From Paenibacillus sp. JNUCC32 (lineage in GTDB: Bacteria > Bacillota > Bacilli > Paenibacillales > Paenibacillaceae), in assembly GCF_014863545.1 (NCBI RefSeq), contig NZ_CP062260.1, positions 1,860,001-1,924,000 of the forward strand: a DNA stretch of 64,000 bases, in the 5' to 3' direction. Positions 9,906 to 18,562 of this stretch are shown piece by piece. Position 1 is the first letter of the stretch. Each line of letters opens with the position of its first letter. The translations under genes and the position numbers were made by a program. Under the pieces are notes generated by a model, which was not told where the DNA came from, made no database searches, and worked only from the letters and a program-made list of their open reading frames with translations.

Positions 9906-11246
9906 ATGAAAAAATGGCTTTTACTTATTTCTATGGGGGCTTTAATCGCGAGTTTAACCGCTTGCGGCCCAGGAGAAGGCGGGAACGTAAATAAGCCCGC
10001 AACGAAAGAGGGGAAAACGTTGCTTACCCTGTCACTGACAGAGTCGAGTCCGTTCTATGAAACGCTCGAAAAAAAGTTCGAAGAAAAATACCCGGATATC
10101 GACCTGCAGATCCATGCATATAAAAGCATGGGTGAACTATGGGGACCTGGAGAATTCGAGAAGTATCGTACTGCAACGAATACAGCCATGTTATCGGGCA
10201 AAGGCATGGATATCATTGAAGTTGGCGGCTTGCCTGTTAAAGAATATGTGAGCAAAGGTTTCATGCTCAATATGAATGATTTGCTGGAGCAAGACCAGAC
10301 GCTCCATAAAGACGATTTGCAAATGAATATTGTGGACGGTCTGAAACTGAATGACGGGGTGTATACCATCCCTTTGGGATACTCCCTGAGAGTATTGGTT
10401 GGTAATGGGGACATGCTGGGCAACGCTAATGTGGCGTTCGATGATAAAACCTGGGATTGGAAGGAGTTCGAGAAGGTTTCAAAGGAAGTTATCCAAAAGG
10501 CAAAGGAGAGCGGTACCGATGAGATTTATGCATTAGCGTCCTACCCGCCGGAATACCTCTTTCAGGAGATGCTATATGAAAACTACGCTGCATTTGTTGA
10601 TACGACAGCCAAAAAGGCAACGTTCGATTCTCCGGAATTTGTGGATTTGCTTCAGCAAGCCATGAAAATGAATGATGACAAGATCATTACATCCGACGAG
10701 GCAAAGCCGGGCAATCAATTGTTCAGCTCTACCCCAATATTGTCGCCGCTTCAATTTATCGAAGGCCCTTATATGCTATTTGATCATCCCAAGATCATGC
10801 TGTTACCCCGAGCGGGAGAAACCGCGGGTCAAAAAGGCGCGAGGGTTTTTACATCATCCGGGTTCGCGATCCATGCCAAATCGCCAGCACAAGAAGAAGC
10901 TTGGAAGTTCATTTCCTTCCTATTGTCTGAAGAAGCACAATTACTGCAGGAAAGAGAAGGGTTCTCGATGCTTAAATCCGTGAATGAAAAGCTGATCAAT
11001 GACCTCCAGGAAAAGGTGGGGAGCGGCGATTATACACTTCCGAACGGGCAGCCGGCCAAAGTATCTGACGAACAATTCAACGTGTTTAAACAAATTGTTC
11101 AGTCCGCGGATCAATACGTCGATCTGGACAGTAAAGTGATATCGATTGCCGGTGAAGAGTCTATGGCGTACTTCAGCGGACAGAAAACGGCAGAAGAAGT
11201 GGCGAAGCTGATCCAGAACCGGGTCACCACCTATTTAAACGAATAG
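9906..11246 (+). CDS. Extracellular solute-binding lipoprotein (family 1)
   Basis: A 446-residue lipoprotein with a type II signal peptide (MKKWLLLISMGALIASLTAC, lipobox LTAC). The mature protein follows the family 1 binding-protein plan: an N-terminal lobe with FEEKYPDIDLQIH, a membrane-proximal hinge, and the PAQEEAWKFISFLLSEEAQ helix typical of maltose-type binding proteins. The ATG at 9906 has AGGAGG 9 bases upstream; earlier in-frame codons lack a ribosome site and would bury the signal peptide. It lies 45 bases after the adaptor gene and probably supplies ligand specificity to the permease pair. The ligand is not predictable. Confidence 0.88.
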   Translation: MKKWLLLISMGALIASLTACGPGEGGNVNKPATKEGKTLLTLSLTESSPFYETLEKKFEEKYPDIDLQIHAYKSMGELWGPGEFEKYRTATNTAMLSGKGMDIIEVGGLPVKEYVSKGFMLNMNDLLEQDQTLHKDDLQMNIVDGLKLNDGVYTIPLGYSLRVLVGNGDMLGNANVAFDDKTWDWKEFEKVSKEVIQKAKESGTDEIYALASYPPEYLFQEMLYENYAAFVDTTAKKATFDSPEFVDLLQQAMKMNDDKIITSDEAKPGNQLFSSTPILSPLQFIEGPYMLFDHPKIMLLPRAGETAGQKGARVFTSSGFAIHAKSPAQEEAWKFISFLLSEEAQLLQEREGFSMLKSVNEKLINDLQEKVGSGDYTLPNGQPAKVSDEQFNVFKQIVQSADQYVDLDSKVISIAGEESMAYFSGQKTAEEVAKLIQNRVTTYLNE

Positions 11247-11354
11247 GAGGATCATCCAGGAAACAGCCCACATTTGTGCGCTGCTCCCTATTTCACAGAA
11301 GAGAGACAACGGAGAATAGGCTTTTTGATTTTCTTTTTATACAGGAGGTACATT

Positions 11355-14273
11355 ATGCACGGACCAAAAAAGACATGCGCGGTCATCATGCTTGGTGCGC
11401 TGATGTTAAGTCATGGGTTTGCCCTTGATGCGTATGGGGCATCCGCAACAGGCTACTCTGTTTCTAAATCAGCAGCTGCAGTCGCGTCCAGCATGGCATT
11501 AGATAAACTGGGCTCTGTTCCATTGAAGCAGAACGTCAGCGTGAAGCTGACGGGGATGGATATTTTAACTCAGCCAGACGGGAATATTTTGGTCTATACG
11601 CTTCGTTATCGTAACAGCAGCGGCAGTAGAGTAGATCTTATCGATTATTTTTCCAAAGTTTCTATGCCTAGTGGGGCAACGGGAAAAGGCAAGAACGTTA
11701 CGAGTGACGCTATTAAACGAACGGTGCCGGCGAACAGCAGCCTCTCCGTGACGTATTATGTAAACGTTGGAAAATCAACTAAGGTCAACGGAGCCAAGGT
11801 TTCCCTGTACGGATGGAATTTTGACAGCGCGAACTATCAGAAAAAACTGGGGCAGATCACCGTTCCGGCCGATTACTCTTCGGTAGTTCCGACAGGAAAG
11901 AGCAAGAAGATCACGATGAATCATCTTCCGGTTACGGCCAAGGCGGATACCTTGCAGAGGTATACCATCAATGGAAAAGTATTTATAAAATTAGGACTCA
12001 GGCTCACGAATGGAGGGACAAAGGCATTAAGCGACCCCGGGTATAAGGCATATTTGAAGTCGGCCGGCGGCTCGGTATTTGAGCTCACCTCCGATTCAGC
12101 CAGCACCGGATACAAGCTGCAGCCTCAGGAGAGCAGCATCATCTTCTATTGGGCGGAGATCCCATCCACGATAAAGACGAACGGCATGACACTGCAGCTG
12201 GCGCAGGAGGACGAAGCATTGAAGATCAGTATTCCTGTGCAAACGTTCAAGCTTCCGGCGGCAGCGACGGATTTCGCCGTGGCCAAGGGCAAAAGCGCAA
12301 AGCTGATTATGAAACAACAGCCTGTTACGGTCAAGGCGGAAAGTGTGAAGCGAATGAAGCATAATGGAAAAGTGTATTTGAGAGTGGGGGTTCATTTTGC
12401 AAACGGAGGCAAGAAGGTGCTGAGTGATCCCGGATATACAGTACAACTGAAGTCGGCCGGCGGCTCGGTATTCGATCTTACGCCTGAGGATGTCACAGGG
12501 GGCAGCTTCAGGATCCAGCCAGGACAAAAACGAACGGTGTTTTATCTGGCAGAGGTTCCGTCCCAACTTAAAACAGACCAAATGACGATGCAATTCACGC
12601 AGAAAGACGAGGCTATGAACAAGCTGCTTCCGGTCAAAACCTTCAAACTTCCGGGTGTTACCGCTGATGTGCCTGCGGCGAATTATGCCATCCGAAACAT
12701 ATCGGTGAACCATCAAACGATAGAGACGCAGCTGAAACATGCTTCGGTATTTGCAGAGAACGATACCGGCAAATGGAACCTTCAATTCCGCGTTAAAAAT
12801 CTCGGTGATAAATCCTTGAAGCTGCCGGCTTATGAGCTTTCCATCCTCACGGATGAAGGCTACAGCATCCCGGTGAATACGAAGGCGCTTGACCATGTAA
12901 CGCTGAAGCCGCTGGAAGAGAAGCTTATCGACCTCAGTGCAGATGTGCCGTTGCACATGAAACAGAATCAATTGCAGCTGCAATTGACAGAGCCGGCTGT
13001 GGAGGGGAGGATCAGCTTCCCGGCTGCCCACTATAAAATTCCTTATGCCCCTGAGGGGAAAAGTCATCTGGGTGTAGAAAACATCGTCGAAAATGCTCAT
13101 GGAACATTCGGCGTCAAACTAAGCTCATATCAGCGTGTGCCGCTGGGAGATGTGGATCAAATTGTAGCCCAAATCAGCATTCGCAATACCCAATCGACGA
13201 CCGTATCGCTGCCTGAGTTTAAAGCTGCAGTTAAGGCAGGCATGCGCAATCTCAGCAATACGTCCCAAATGGTAGTGCCGAATGATCAAACAACTCTGGC
13301 GCCGAATGAAACCATGGAGCTGTATGTGCTTGCCAATGTACCGTATTCCTATTCATTCAATCAGCTCAGAGTCGATCTGCAGGAAACTTCAGGTGAGGAT
13401 GTTCACAAATTTCTGTCGCTGAATACCCATTCGCTCAACAATGTCATGAAACAGGTGGCTGCCGGCGAATCTTATCTTATCCATACGACAGGCAAGAAAG
13501 CGGAAGTCCGGGAACGCTTGACGACCGTATACCAAGACAACGGCTCCAATCTAATATATACGGAACTGGTGATGACGAGTCAGGAAACACGCCAATCCAA
13601 ACAGGCGCAGCTGGTTGCTTACTATAAAACACCGGACAACGAGTTTTTTGAGGCAAAGATTAGTCAATCATCCGAAAAGACAAGTGCCAATGGAAAGAAT
13701 CTTGTGACCATTTGGAGCAAGCTTCCGCAGAATGTGAATGCTTCCCAGCTTGTTTTATTTGTCGGGGAAGGCGTAGCGAACGGAAAAATGACAAATTTAG
13801 GGGAAGAATCAACGGGATCTATCAATACGGTGGGTTTAGCGCTTAACCCTAAAGTTACGCATCCGGCAACGAATCTGCAAAATGTGGAATTGTTTCCGTA
13901 CTTCCTCACCATCACGAGAGGAGAAGGTACGCTTAGCGCAGGGAAAGATATGCTCACTACCGTTATTCATTATAATCTCTCTAGGAATGGGGATTACGAG
14001 ACAGGTCCTTATGACCATAAACTCATCATGGAGCTGATTGACCCAACCGGGCAGTCGACAGAGAAGACGTTAACACTCGGTACCGATTTGACCATCGGCA
14101 ACAATCAATCCTACTCCATTAGCTTGAATAGCAACTTCAGTAAAATCGTGAGTGGAGGGGCGGTTCGAATCAATCTGTATGACGAGTTCCAAGGACGTAG
14201 AATGCTGCTAGGAAGTCAAAGCTATCCAATCATGTATGAAGAGAATCAGGCCAACAGGCCAGGTACCGATTAA
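11355..14273 (+). CDS. Large secreted multi-domain protein of tandem beta-sandwich modules
   Basis: A 972-residue exported protein with a signal peptide over residues 1-29 (cleavage near DAYGASA). I do not recognise a named family. The rest divides into about seven modules of ~115 residues that share a pattern: a strand pair with a polar start, a central L-x-NGG/NLG turn, an L-x-P(N/G)E/Q element, and a closing NQL/NGM-x-L-x-L strand. Modules 2 and 3 are clearly related (both contain LSDPGY and SAGGSVF) and share a near-identical 24-base DNA stretch at ~12057 and ~12449, so they arose by recent duplication. There is no LPxTG anchor or C-terminal membrane segment. The ATG at 11355 follows AGGAGG by 6 bases. 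Last gene of the permease-adaptor-binding protein run; a terminator follows. Likely a surface scaffold or partner of that complex. Confidence 0.75.
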   Translation: MHGPKKTCAVIMLGALMLSHGFALDAYGASATGYSVSKSAAAVASSMALDKLGSVPLKQNVSVKLTGMDILTQPDGNILVYTLRYRNSSGSRVDLIDYFSKVSMPSGATGKGKNVTSDAIKRTVPANSSLSVTYYVNVGKSTKVNGAKVSLYGWNFDSANYQKKLGQITVPADYSSVVPTGKSKKITMNHLPVTAKADTLQRYTINGKVFIKLGLRLTNGGTKALSDPGYKAYLKSAGGSVFELTSDSASTGYKLQPQESSIIFYWAEIPSTIKTNGMTLQLAQEDEALKISIPVQTFKLPAAATDFAVAKGKSAKLIMKQQPVTVKAESVKRMKHNGKVYLRVGVHFANGGKKVLSDPGYTVQLKSAGGSVFDLTPEDVTGGSFRIQPGQKRTVFYLAEVPSQLKTDQMTMQFTQKDEAMNKLLPVKTFKLPGVTADVPAANYAIRNISVNHQTIETQLKHASVFAENDTGKWNLQFRVKNLGDKSLKLPAYELSILTDEGYSIPVNTKALDHVTLKPLEEKLIDLSADVPLHMKQNQLQLQLTEPAVEGRISFPAAHYKIPYAPEGKSHLGVENIVENAHGTFGVKLSSYQRVPLGDVDQIVAQISIRNTQSTTVSLPEFKAAVKAGMRNLSNTSQMVVPNDQTTLAPNETMELYVLANVPYSYSFNQLRVDLQETSGEDVHKFLSLNTHSLNNVMKQVAAGESYLIHTTGKKAEVRERLTTVYQDNGSNLIYTELVMTSQETRQSKQAQLVAYYKTPDNEFFEAKISQSSEKTSANGKNLVTIWSKLPQNVNASQLVLFVGEGVANGKMTNLGEESTGSINTVGLALNPKVTHPATNLQNVELFPYFLTITRGEGTLSAGKDMLTTVIHYNLSRNGDYETGPYDHKLIMELIDPTGQSTEKTLTLGTDLTIGNNQSYSISLNSNFSKIVSGGAVRINLYDEFQGRRMLLGSQSYPIMYEENQANRPGTD

Positions 14274-14303
14274 AAGAATCACCAATACACTGGCAGTGAA
14301 GAC

Positions 14304-14341
14304 AACACCCCTGAAGAATGAGGAGGTTCGGGGGTGTTTTT
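14304..14341 (+). terminator. Rho-independent terminator after the permease-adaptor operon
   Basis: Stem AACACCCC / GGGGTGTT, extendable by four pairs with one mismatch, followed by TTTTT. It separates the transport operon from the downstream two-component genes. Confidence 0.8.
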
Positions 14342-14370
14342 GATATACTTCTTTCCGTTTGGTTTGTCAA

Positions 14371-14429
14371 TTTAATAACTCTTTAATTATTCTAAAAGAA
14401 TTTTTAAGATTTTCCACGTAAGCTATAGT
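14371..14429 (+). promoter_or_regulatory. Candidate OmpR-type direct repeat and promoter
   Basis: TTTAAT occurs at 14371 and again at 14382, an 11-base period matching the one-turn direct repeats bound by OmpR/PhoB regulators. A TATAGT -10-like box lies at 14424. This suggests that the response regulator encoded just downstream activates its own transcription. Motif read by eye only. Confidence 0.35.
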
Positions 14430-14536
14430 CGGAAGGTTCTTACAAGCATAATGGAGTGTTAACGAACCTCCTTCTTATTGTCCTAAATTTCAATCATGTT
14501 CCTACGTTAACGATATGCAAAGGATGGATACATACC

Positions 14537-15232
14537 ATGAAGCGGATTACTATTCTCATTGCGGACGATGAGGCGGAAATAGCGGACCTGATCGAGCTGC
14601 ACCTGATAAAAGAAGGTTATGATGTCCTGAAAGCGGCTGACGGGCAGGAGGCGGTGCAAGCCGTTCGAGCGCATTCCGTCGATTTAGCGATATTGGACAT
14701 TATGATGCCGAAGCTGGACGGTTATGAAGTGATCCAGCACATTCGGGAACGCAATCATATGCCGATCATTTTTCTGAGCGCGAAAACGTCCGATCTTGAT
14801 AAAATTGCCGGGCTGGTGAGAGGCGCAGACGACTATATGACCAAGCCCTTTAACCCGATGGAGTTGATCGCTCGCGTGAATGCGCACCTTCGCCGTTATA
14901 TGCAGATGAACCAGCCGGCGACTTCCGGCAAACCCGCCCTGGAAGCAGGAGGAGTGGTCATATACCCCGATCAGCGAGTTGTTACCCTATACGGCGAAAC
15001 GATCGAGCTGACGCCTAAGGAATTTGACATTCTGTACTTATTGGCCAGTTACCCGAAGAAGGTGTTTAGTACGGAAAATATCTTTCAACACGTATGGGGC
15101 GAGGCCTACTTTGAAACAAGCAATACGGTTATGGTCCATATTCGAACATTGCGAAAGAAGATGTGCGATGATACGAACAAAAATAAGCTGATCAAAACGG
15201 TTTGGGGGGTAGGCTATACGTTCAATGGCTAA
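14537..15232 (+). CDS. OmpR/PhoB-family response regulator (VanR-like)
   Basis: A 231-residue regulator. Receiver domain with acidic DD-E at 10-12, phosphorylation site Asp54 in ILDIMMP, and Lys in MTKPFNP; then a winged helix with LTPKEFDILYLL, NTVMVHIRTLRKK and the closing VWGVGYTF. The ATG at 14537 was chosen because AAAGGATGG lies upstream and the protein begins directly with the first receiver strand. It overlaps the kinase gene by 8 bases. Its closest look is to the VanR/VanS class of pairs common in Bacillales. Position right after the permease-adaptor operon suggests it could control that operon. Confidence 0.9.
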   Translation: MKRITILIADDEAEIADLIELHLIKEGYDVLKAADGQEAVQAVRAHSVDLAILDIMMPKLDGYEVIQHIRERNHMPIIFLSAKTSDLDKIAGLVRGADDYMTKPFNPMELIARVNAHLRRYMQMNQPATSGKPALEAGGVVIYPDQRVVTLYGETIELTPKEFDILYLLASYPKKVFSTENIFQHVWGEAYFETSNTVMVHIRTLRKKMCDDTNKNKLIKTVWGVGYTFNG

Positions 15233-16313
15233 CTTGATACGAAGCTTCCGCTCCAAAATGATCGTGCTGTTCGGCTTCAGCATGATCATATCCGGCATCA
15301 TCATGTACGCACTATATAAAATCCTGCAATATTATTACCGAACACAGGTCAAATTCGAGGATCCGCTGGCTTATGTCCGCTTGTTCATAAGAACGGTCGG
15401 GGATATTAATTTTTTTCTGATATTTTTTATCCCGTTGGCGGTTTTGTTTTTCTTCCTGCTTACGAAGCCTTATGTGGCATATTTTCGTGAAATTTCTGCG
15501 GGGATTCGTCATCTCGCCAGCGGCGATTTCGACAAGCGGGTTTCGGTTTCGTCCCGGGACGAGTTCGGTGATATCGCGGCGGATATTAATCTGACGGGAG
15601 AGATGCTGAAGCAAGCGGTGGCGAGAGGAGATTTTGCTGAGAGCAGCAAAGATCAGCTGATATTGAATTTGGCTCATGATTTGCGAACGCCGCTCACTTC
15701 CGTCATCGGTTATTTGGATTTCATTCTTAGGGACGAATTATTGACCAAAGAACAGGTACGGCATTACACGGGCATTGCTTTCGCGAAGTCTAAGCGCCTG
15801 GAGAGGCTGATAGACGAATTGTTCGAAATCACTAGAATGAATTACGGTATGCTGCCTGTCGATAAACAGCCGATCAATTTAAGCGAGCTGCTGACACAGT
15901 TAAGTGAAGAATTGCTTCCGGCTCTTGAGAAAAATAAACTGGAAGCTCGATTGCACGTTACGCCTAATCTGATCATTTCGGGAGATGGCGACTTGCTGGC
16001 ACGCGTATTTGAAAATTTAATGACCAATGCGATACGGTACGGCAGCGACGGCCAGTTTGTAGATATCCGCGCTTTCCTTGAAGCAGACGAAACGGTGGTC
16101 CAGGTAATCAATTATGGGGATCGCATCCATCCGAACGAGCTGCCGCATCTATTCGACATGTTTTATACCGGCGATGCGTCCCGGGTTCATCGGGAGGGCA
16201 GCACAGGCCTCGGTTTATTTATATCGAAAAATATCATGATGCAGCATAATGGCACGATCACGGCCGACAGCAGCTTGCTTCGTACAGTTTTTGAAGTAAG
16301 GCTGCCGCGATGA
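15225..16313 (+). CDS. Sensor histidine kinase (VanS-like)
   Basis: A 362-residue membrane kinase. Two hydrophobic segments (~12-34 and ~60-80) flank a short ~25-residue extracellular loop; HAMP follows (ISAGIRHLASGDFDKRVSV). The phosphoacceptor is His151 in LAHDLRTPLTSVIGY, the N-box is ENLMTNAIRYG, and a GLGLFISKNI box ends the ATPase domain. It overlaps the response-regulator gene by 8 bases, so the pair is translationally coupled. The small sensor loop again points to detection within or at the membrane, perhaps through contact with a transporter such as the one encoded upstream. Confidence 0.9.
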   Translation: MANLIRSFRSKMIVLFGFSMIISGIIMYALYKILQYYYRTQVKFEDPLAYVRLFIRTVGDINFFLIFFIPLAVLFFFLLTKPYVAYFREISAGIRHLASGDFDKRVSVSSRDEFGDIAADINLTGEMLKQAVARGDFAESSKDQLILNLAHDLRTPLTSVIGYLDFILRDELLTKEQVRHYTGIAFAKSKRLERLIDELFEITRMNYGMLPVDKQPINLSELLTQLSEELLPALEKNKLEARLHVTPNLIISGDGDLLARVFENLMTNAIRYGSDGQFVDIRAFLEADETVVQVINYGDRIHPNELPHLFDMFYTGDASRVHREGSTGLGLFISKNIMMQHNGTITADSSLLRTVFEVRLPR

Positions 16314-16373
16314 ATGCCAATATCTGAATAAATAACTGATATGACTGACTAAGGAAAGGAGCGTAGATGCTTT

Positions 16374-17048
16374 TTGCGGAAATATGTTTTGGTATGGTTA
16401 TGGTTCGGTTTGTTAGCCGTTATCGGTCTGGTGGCTTATGGCGCAAGCTCCTCGATCGACTTCCTGACATCCGGAAAATTTGTGATCAATGGCATATCAG
16501 CAAGACTGCCCGTCATTAACTACAACGGAAACGTCTACGTTCCTCTTCGCCTTGTAGGGGAAGAAATGCATGCTGAAGTTCATTACGATGAGGAGAAGGA
16601 ATTAATCACGATCAAACAGCAAAGCTTAGCATTCGATGAACAGGTAGAGGCACCCGTTCCATCCATTGCTTATGAGAACACATACAAGGATGGTAGCGTT
16701 TGGATGCAGGAGATTCCGCTGCTACAGGGAAGCTCTTGCTGGAATGGATGCCTGGAAGTAAAAGACTCTGTAGGGCAATGGGTAACCGAAGCCCGGTATC
16801 CGCCGGTCAGGGTGAAGCCGGACTCTAATCTTGTAATAACCTATCCGGCTGGATTGGAGCCTGACAGATTGACGGTATTTAACGTCATGGATACGGGCAA
16901 TGAAACCGAGCAGTTTGTTGACATGATGGTGGTGAATCGGCGCTTACAGCTGCCAACGGAACCGGGAGTTTATACGATTTTAGTGAATTCGGATTGGAAG
17001 GCAGGATTCACCTCGTATGCTTTTGTTGTACATATTACTGACGGCTAG
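16374..17048 (+). CDS. Membrane-anchored protein with copper-amine-oxidase-N-like domain
   Basis: A 224-residue protein with an N-terminal hydrophobic segment (residues 4-24) acting as signal or anchor. Residues ~30-80 form the short repeat domain known as copper amine oxidase N-terminal-like (FVINGISARLPVI...YVPLRLVGEEMHAEVHYDEEKELITI), common in Paenibacillus cell-surface proteins and thought to bind the wall; no oxidase is implied. The remaining ~140 residues carry a Cys pair (SSCWNGCLEV) and an immunoglobulin-like strand pattern ending in GVYTILVNSDWKAG. The start is a TTG at 16374 behind AAGGAG with 12-base spacing. It follows the kinase by 60 bases and is probably co-transcribed, making it a candidate output or accessory sensor. 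Confidence 0.7.
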   Translation: MRKYVLVWLWFGLLAVIGLVAYGASSSIDFLTSGKFVINGISARLPVINYNGNVYVPLRLVGEEMHAEVHYDEEKELITIKQQSLAFDEQVEAPVPSIAYENTYKDGSVWMQEIPLLQGSSCWNGCLEVKDSVGQWVTEARYPPVRVKPDSNLVITYPAGLEPDRLTVFNVMDTGNETEQFVDMMVVNRRLQLPTEPGVYTILVNSDWKAGFTSYAFVVHITDG

Positions 17049-17120
17049 GGTATAAGCGATTAAAGATTAGTTTAGAACTCTATCAAATTAGACTTTACGC
17101 CTTTATGATCGCATAGTCCG

Positions 17121-17152
17121 ACCGCATTCCATTCGTGGTATGCGGTTTTTTC
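17121..17152 (+). terminator. Rho-independent terminator
   Basis: Stem ACCGCAT / ATGCGGT with a 12-base loop followed by six T and CTTT; it ends the two-component/anchored-protein transcript before the zinc operon. Confidence 0.8.
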
Positions 17153-17200
17153 TTTATGCCCAAGAGTAATGAAACGATTTTTTCAGTATGGAGCCGAGAG

Positions 17201-17229
17201 TTGACAGAAATGATTTTATATTTTAATAT
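17201..17229 (+). promoter_or_regulatory. Sigma-A promoter of the zinc-starvation operon
   Basis: TTGACA at 17201-17206 and TAATAT at 17224-17229, separated by exactly 17 bases. This near-perfect promoter predicts transcription starting near 17236, immediately before the Zur box. Confidence 0.75.
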
Positions 17230-17245
17230 TCATCCATGACGTTAA

Positions 17246-17260
17246 TCGTAAATATTACGA
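17246..17260 (+). promoter_or_regulatory. Zur operator
   Basis: TCGTAAATATTACGA differs at one position from the Bacillus Zur consensus TCGTAATnATTACGA and is an almost perfect inverted repeat. It lies about 10 bases downstream of the predicted transcription start, where a zinc-loaded Zur dimer would block transcription. The downstream genes (zinc-free L31 and S14 paralogues, znuCBA) are classic Zur targets. Confidence 0.85.
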
Positions 17261-17309
17261 ATAACAAATAATACAGAGTCGATCGGCTCGGAAAGAAGAG
17301 AACATTACC

Positions 17310-17558
17310 ATGCAAAAAGGGATACATCCAACATTTCAAAAAGTCATATTCCTAGACGCGAGCGTGGGCTATTCATTTCTCAGTGCCTCCACCAAGACTT
17401 CGACAGAAACGATGGAGTGGGAAGACGGTCAAACCTATCCCGTGATTCGCGTAGATTCCAGTTCGGCTTCACACCCTTTCTTTACGGGCAAGCAGAAAAA
17501 TACCGAAATCGGCGGGCGTGTCGATAAGTTCAAGAAACGATTAAGTTATAAACGGTAG
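17310..17558 (+). CDS. rpmE2: 50S ribosomal protein L31 type B (zinc-independent)
   Basis: An 82-residue ribosomal protein recognised from MQKGIHPTFQKVIFLDAS, TKTSTETMEWEDG, YPVIRVDSSSASHPFFTG and VDKFKKR. It has no cysteines, whereas the zinc-binding A-type L31 carries a CxxC pair. Under zinc starvation the B type replaces the zinc form on ribosomes, freeing zinc for other uses. It is the first gene behind the promoter and Zur box. Its ribosome site is weak (AAAGAAGAG). Confidence 0.95.
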   Translation: MQKGIHPTFQKVIFLDASVGYSFLSASTKTSTETMEWEDGQTYPVIRVDSSSASHPFFTGKQKNTEIGGRVDKFKKRLSYKR

Positions 17559-17638
17559 AGAGGTTAACGTACCGAATCAGAGAAAGAACGGTCACGTCAT
17601 GATACTCGATTTATGCAGTGAAGGAGCAGCAGTTGATC

Positions 17639-18451
17639 ATGAGCAAAAGCAATGCAAGCCAGCGTATTCCGCGTGCCAAAGGGATCGATATGGCAACCGT
17701 GTATTCACCTAAGGAGTGCGGCAAAAAAGCGAGGCACCTGATTTTGCCGGATTTCAATCAGAGAATTGTGGATGAGTTTATAGCCATTTTGGGGATGAGG
17801 GAGGAATTCGAGGAGCATCACGTACCGATACCTAACAAGATCGTCATGTACGGTCCTCCGGGAACAGGTAAAACCTTAACGGCCTTTTATATGGCCAACC
17901 TACTGGAGCTTCCACTCGTTCTGACTCGACTGGATGCTATCATCCATAGTCATCTGGGCGAAACGGGGAGCAATATTCGCAAAATCTTCGATTATGCAGA
18001 CACATTTCCCTGCGTTCTTTTCCTTGATGAGTTCGATGCCATTGCCAGGACGAGGGACAGCAACGATGAAGTGAAGGAGATGGCCCGTGCCGTAAATACA
18101 TTGCTGCAGTGTCTGGATGATTTTGGGGACAAAAGCATCATGATGGCGGCGACCAATTTGGAGAAGGAATTGGATCAGGCAATATGGCGCAGGTTCGACA
18201 CGAAGATGACGTATTCCCTGCCGGACTTTGGCAGAAGGCAGCATTATATCGAAATTCTTCTCGGAGATTTCCGGTGTGAGGCGTCAGCGTTGACGGAGGC
18301 ATGCGACCTGCTTGAAGGGTGCAGCTTTGCCGACATGGAGCAAATTGTATTGAAAGCAAAGCGAAAAGCCATTATTGAACGGCAGCCGCTGCTAAGAAGC
18401 CATATAAAAGATTCCTATGATGAATATAACCCTGATCTGGCAAAGGTTTAA
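17639..18451 (+). CDS. AAA+ ATPase in the zinc-starvation operon
   Basis: A 270-residue protein with a single AAA module: Walker A GPPGTGKT (72-79), Walker B VLFLDEFD (Asp130, Glu131), an AATN sensor-1 and an arginine-finger region IWRRFDTK, followed by a small helical lid domain. It lacks membrane segments, a protease domain or zinc ligands, so it resembles stand-alone AAA remodelling ATPases rather than FtsH. I preferred ATG 17639, with AAGGAG 12 bases upstream, over the GTG at 17618, which overlaps that site. It sits 80 bases after rpmE2 and 111 before znuC, with no terminator or second Zur box seen in either gap, so it should be transcribed under Zur. Its job is unknown: a zinc-dependent protein remodeller or ribosome/metallochaperone factor is a guess. 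Confidence 0.8.
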   Translation: MSKSNASQRIPRAKGIDMATVYSPKECGKKARHLILPDFNQRIVDEFIAILGMREEFEEHHVPIPNKIVMYGPPGTGKTLTAFYMANLLELPLVLTRLDAIIHSHLGETGSNIRKIFDYADTFPCVLFLDEFDAIARTRDSNDEVKEMARAVNTLLQCLDDFGDKSIMMAATNLEKELDQAIWRRFDTKMTYSLPDFGRRQHYIEILLGDFRCEASALTEACDLLEGCSFADMEQIVLKAKRKAIIERQPLLRSHIKDSYDEYNPDLAKV

Positions 18452-18562
18452 GTGGGACGGCTGTCATGCTGCCGAGTTGGAAAAGGGATTAGACTTAGGA
18501 TACACCGGGTTTCATGCTGAATAAAACAGTTTTTCTGTCACAAGGAAGGAAGAGATGGGGAT

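Noticed and set aside
12096..13100. 334-codon minus-strand open frame
   Set aside because: Antisense to the repeat region of the 972-residue secreted protein; no recognisable motif, and the repeats themselves explain its length.
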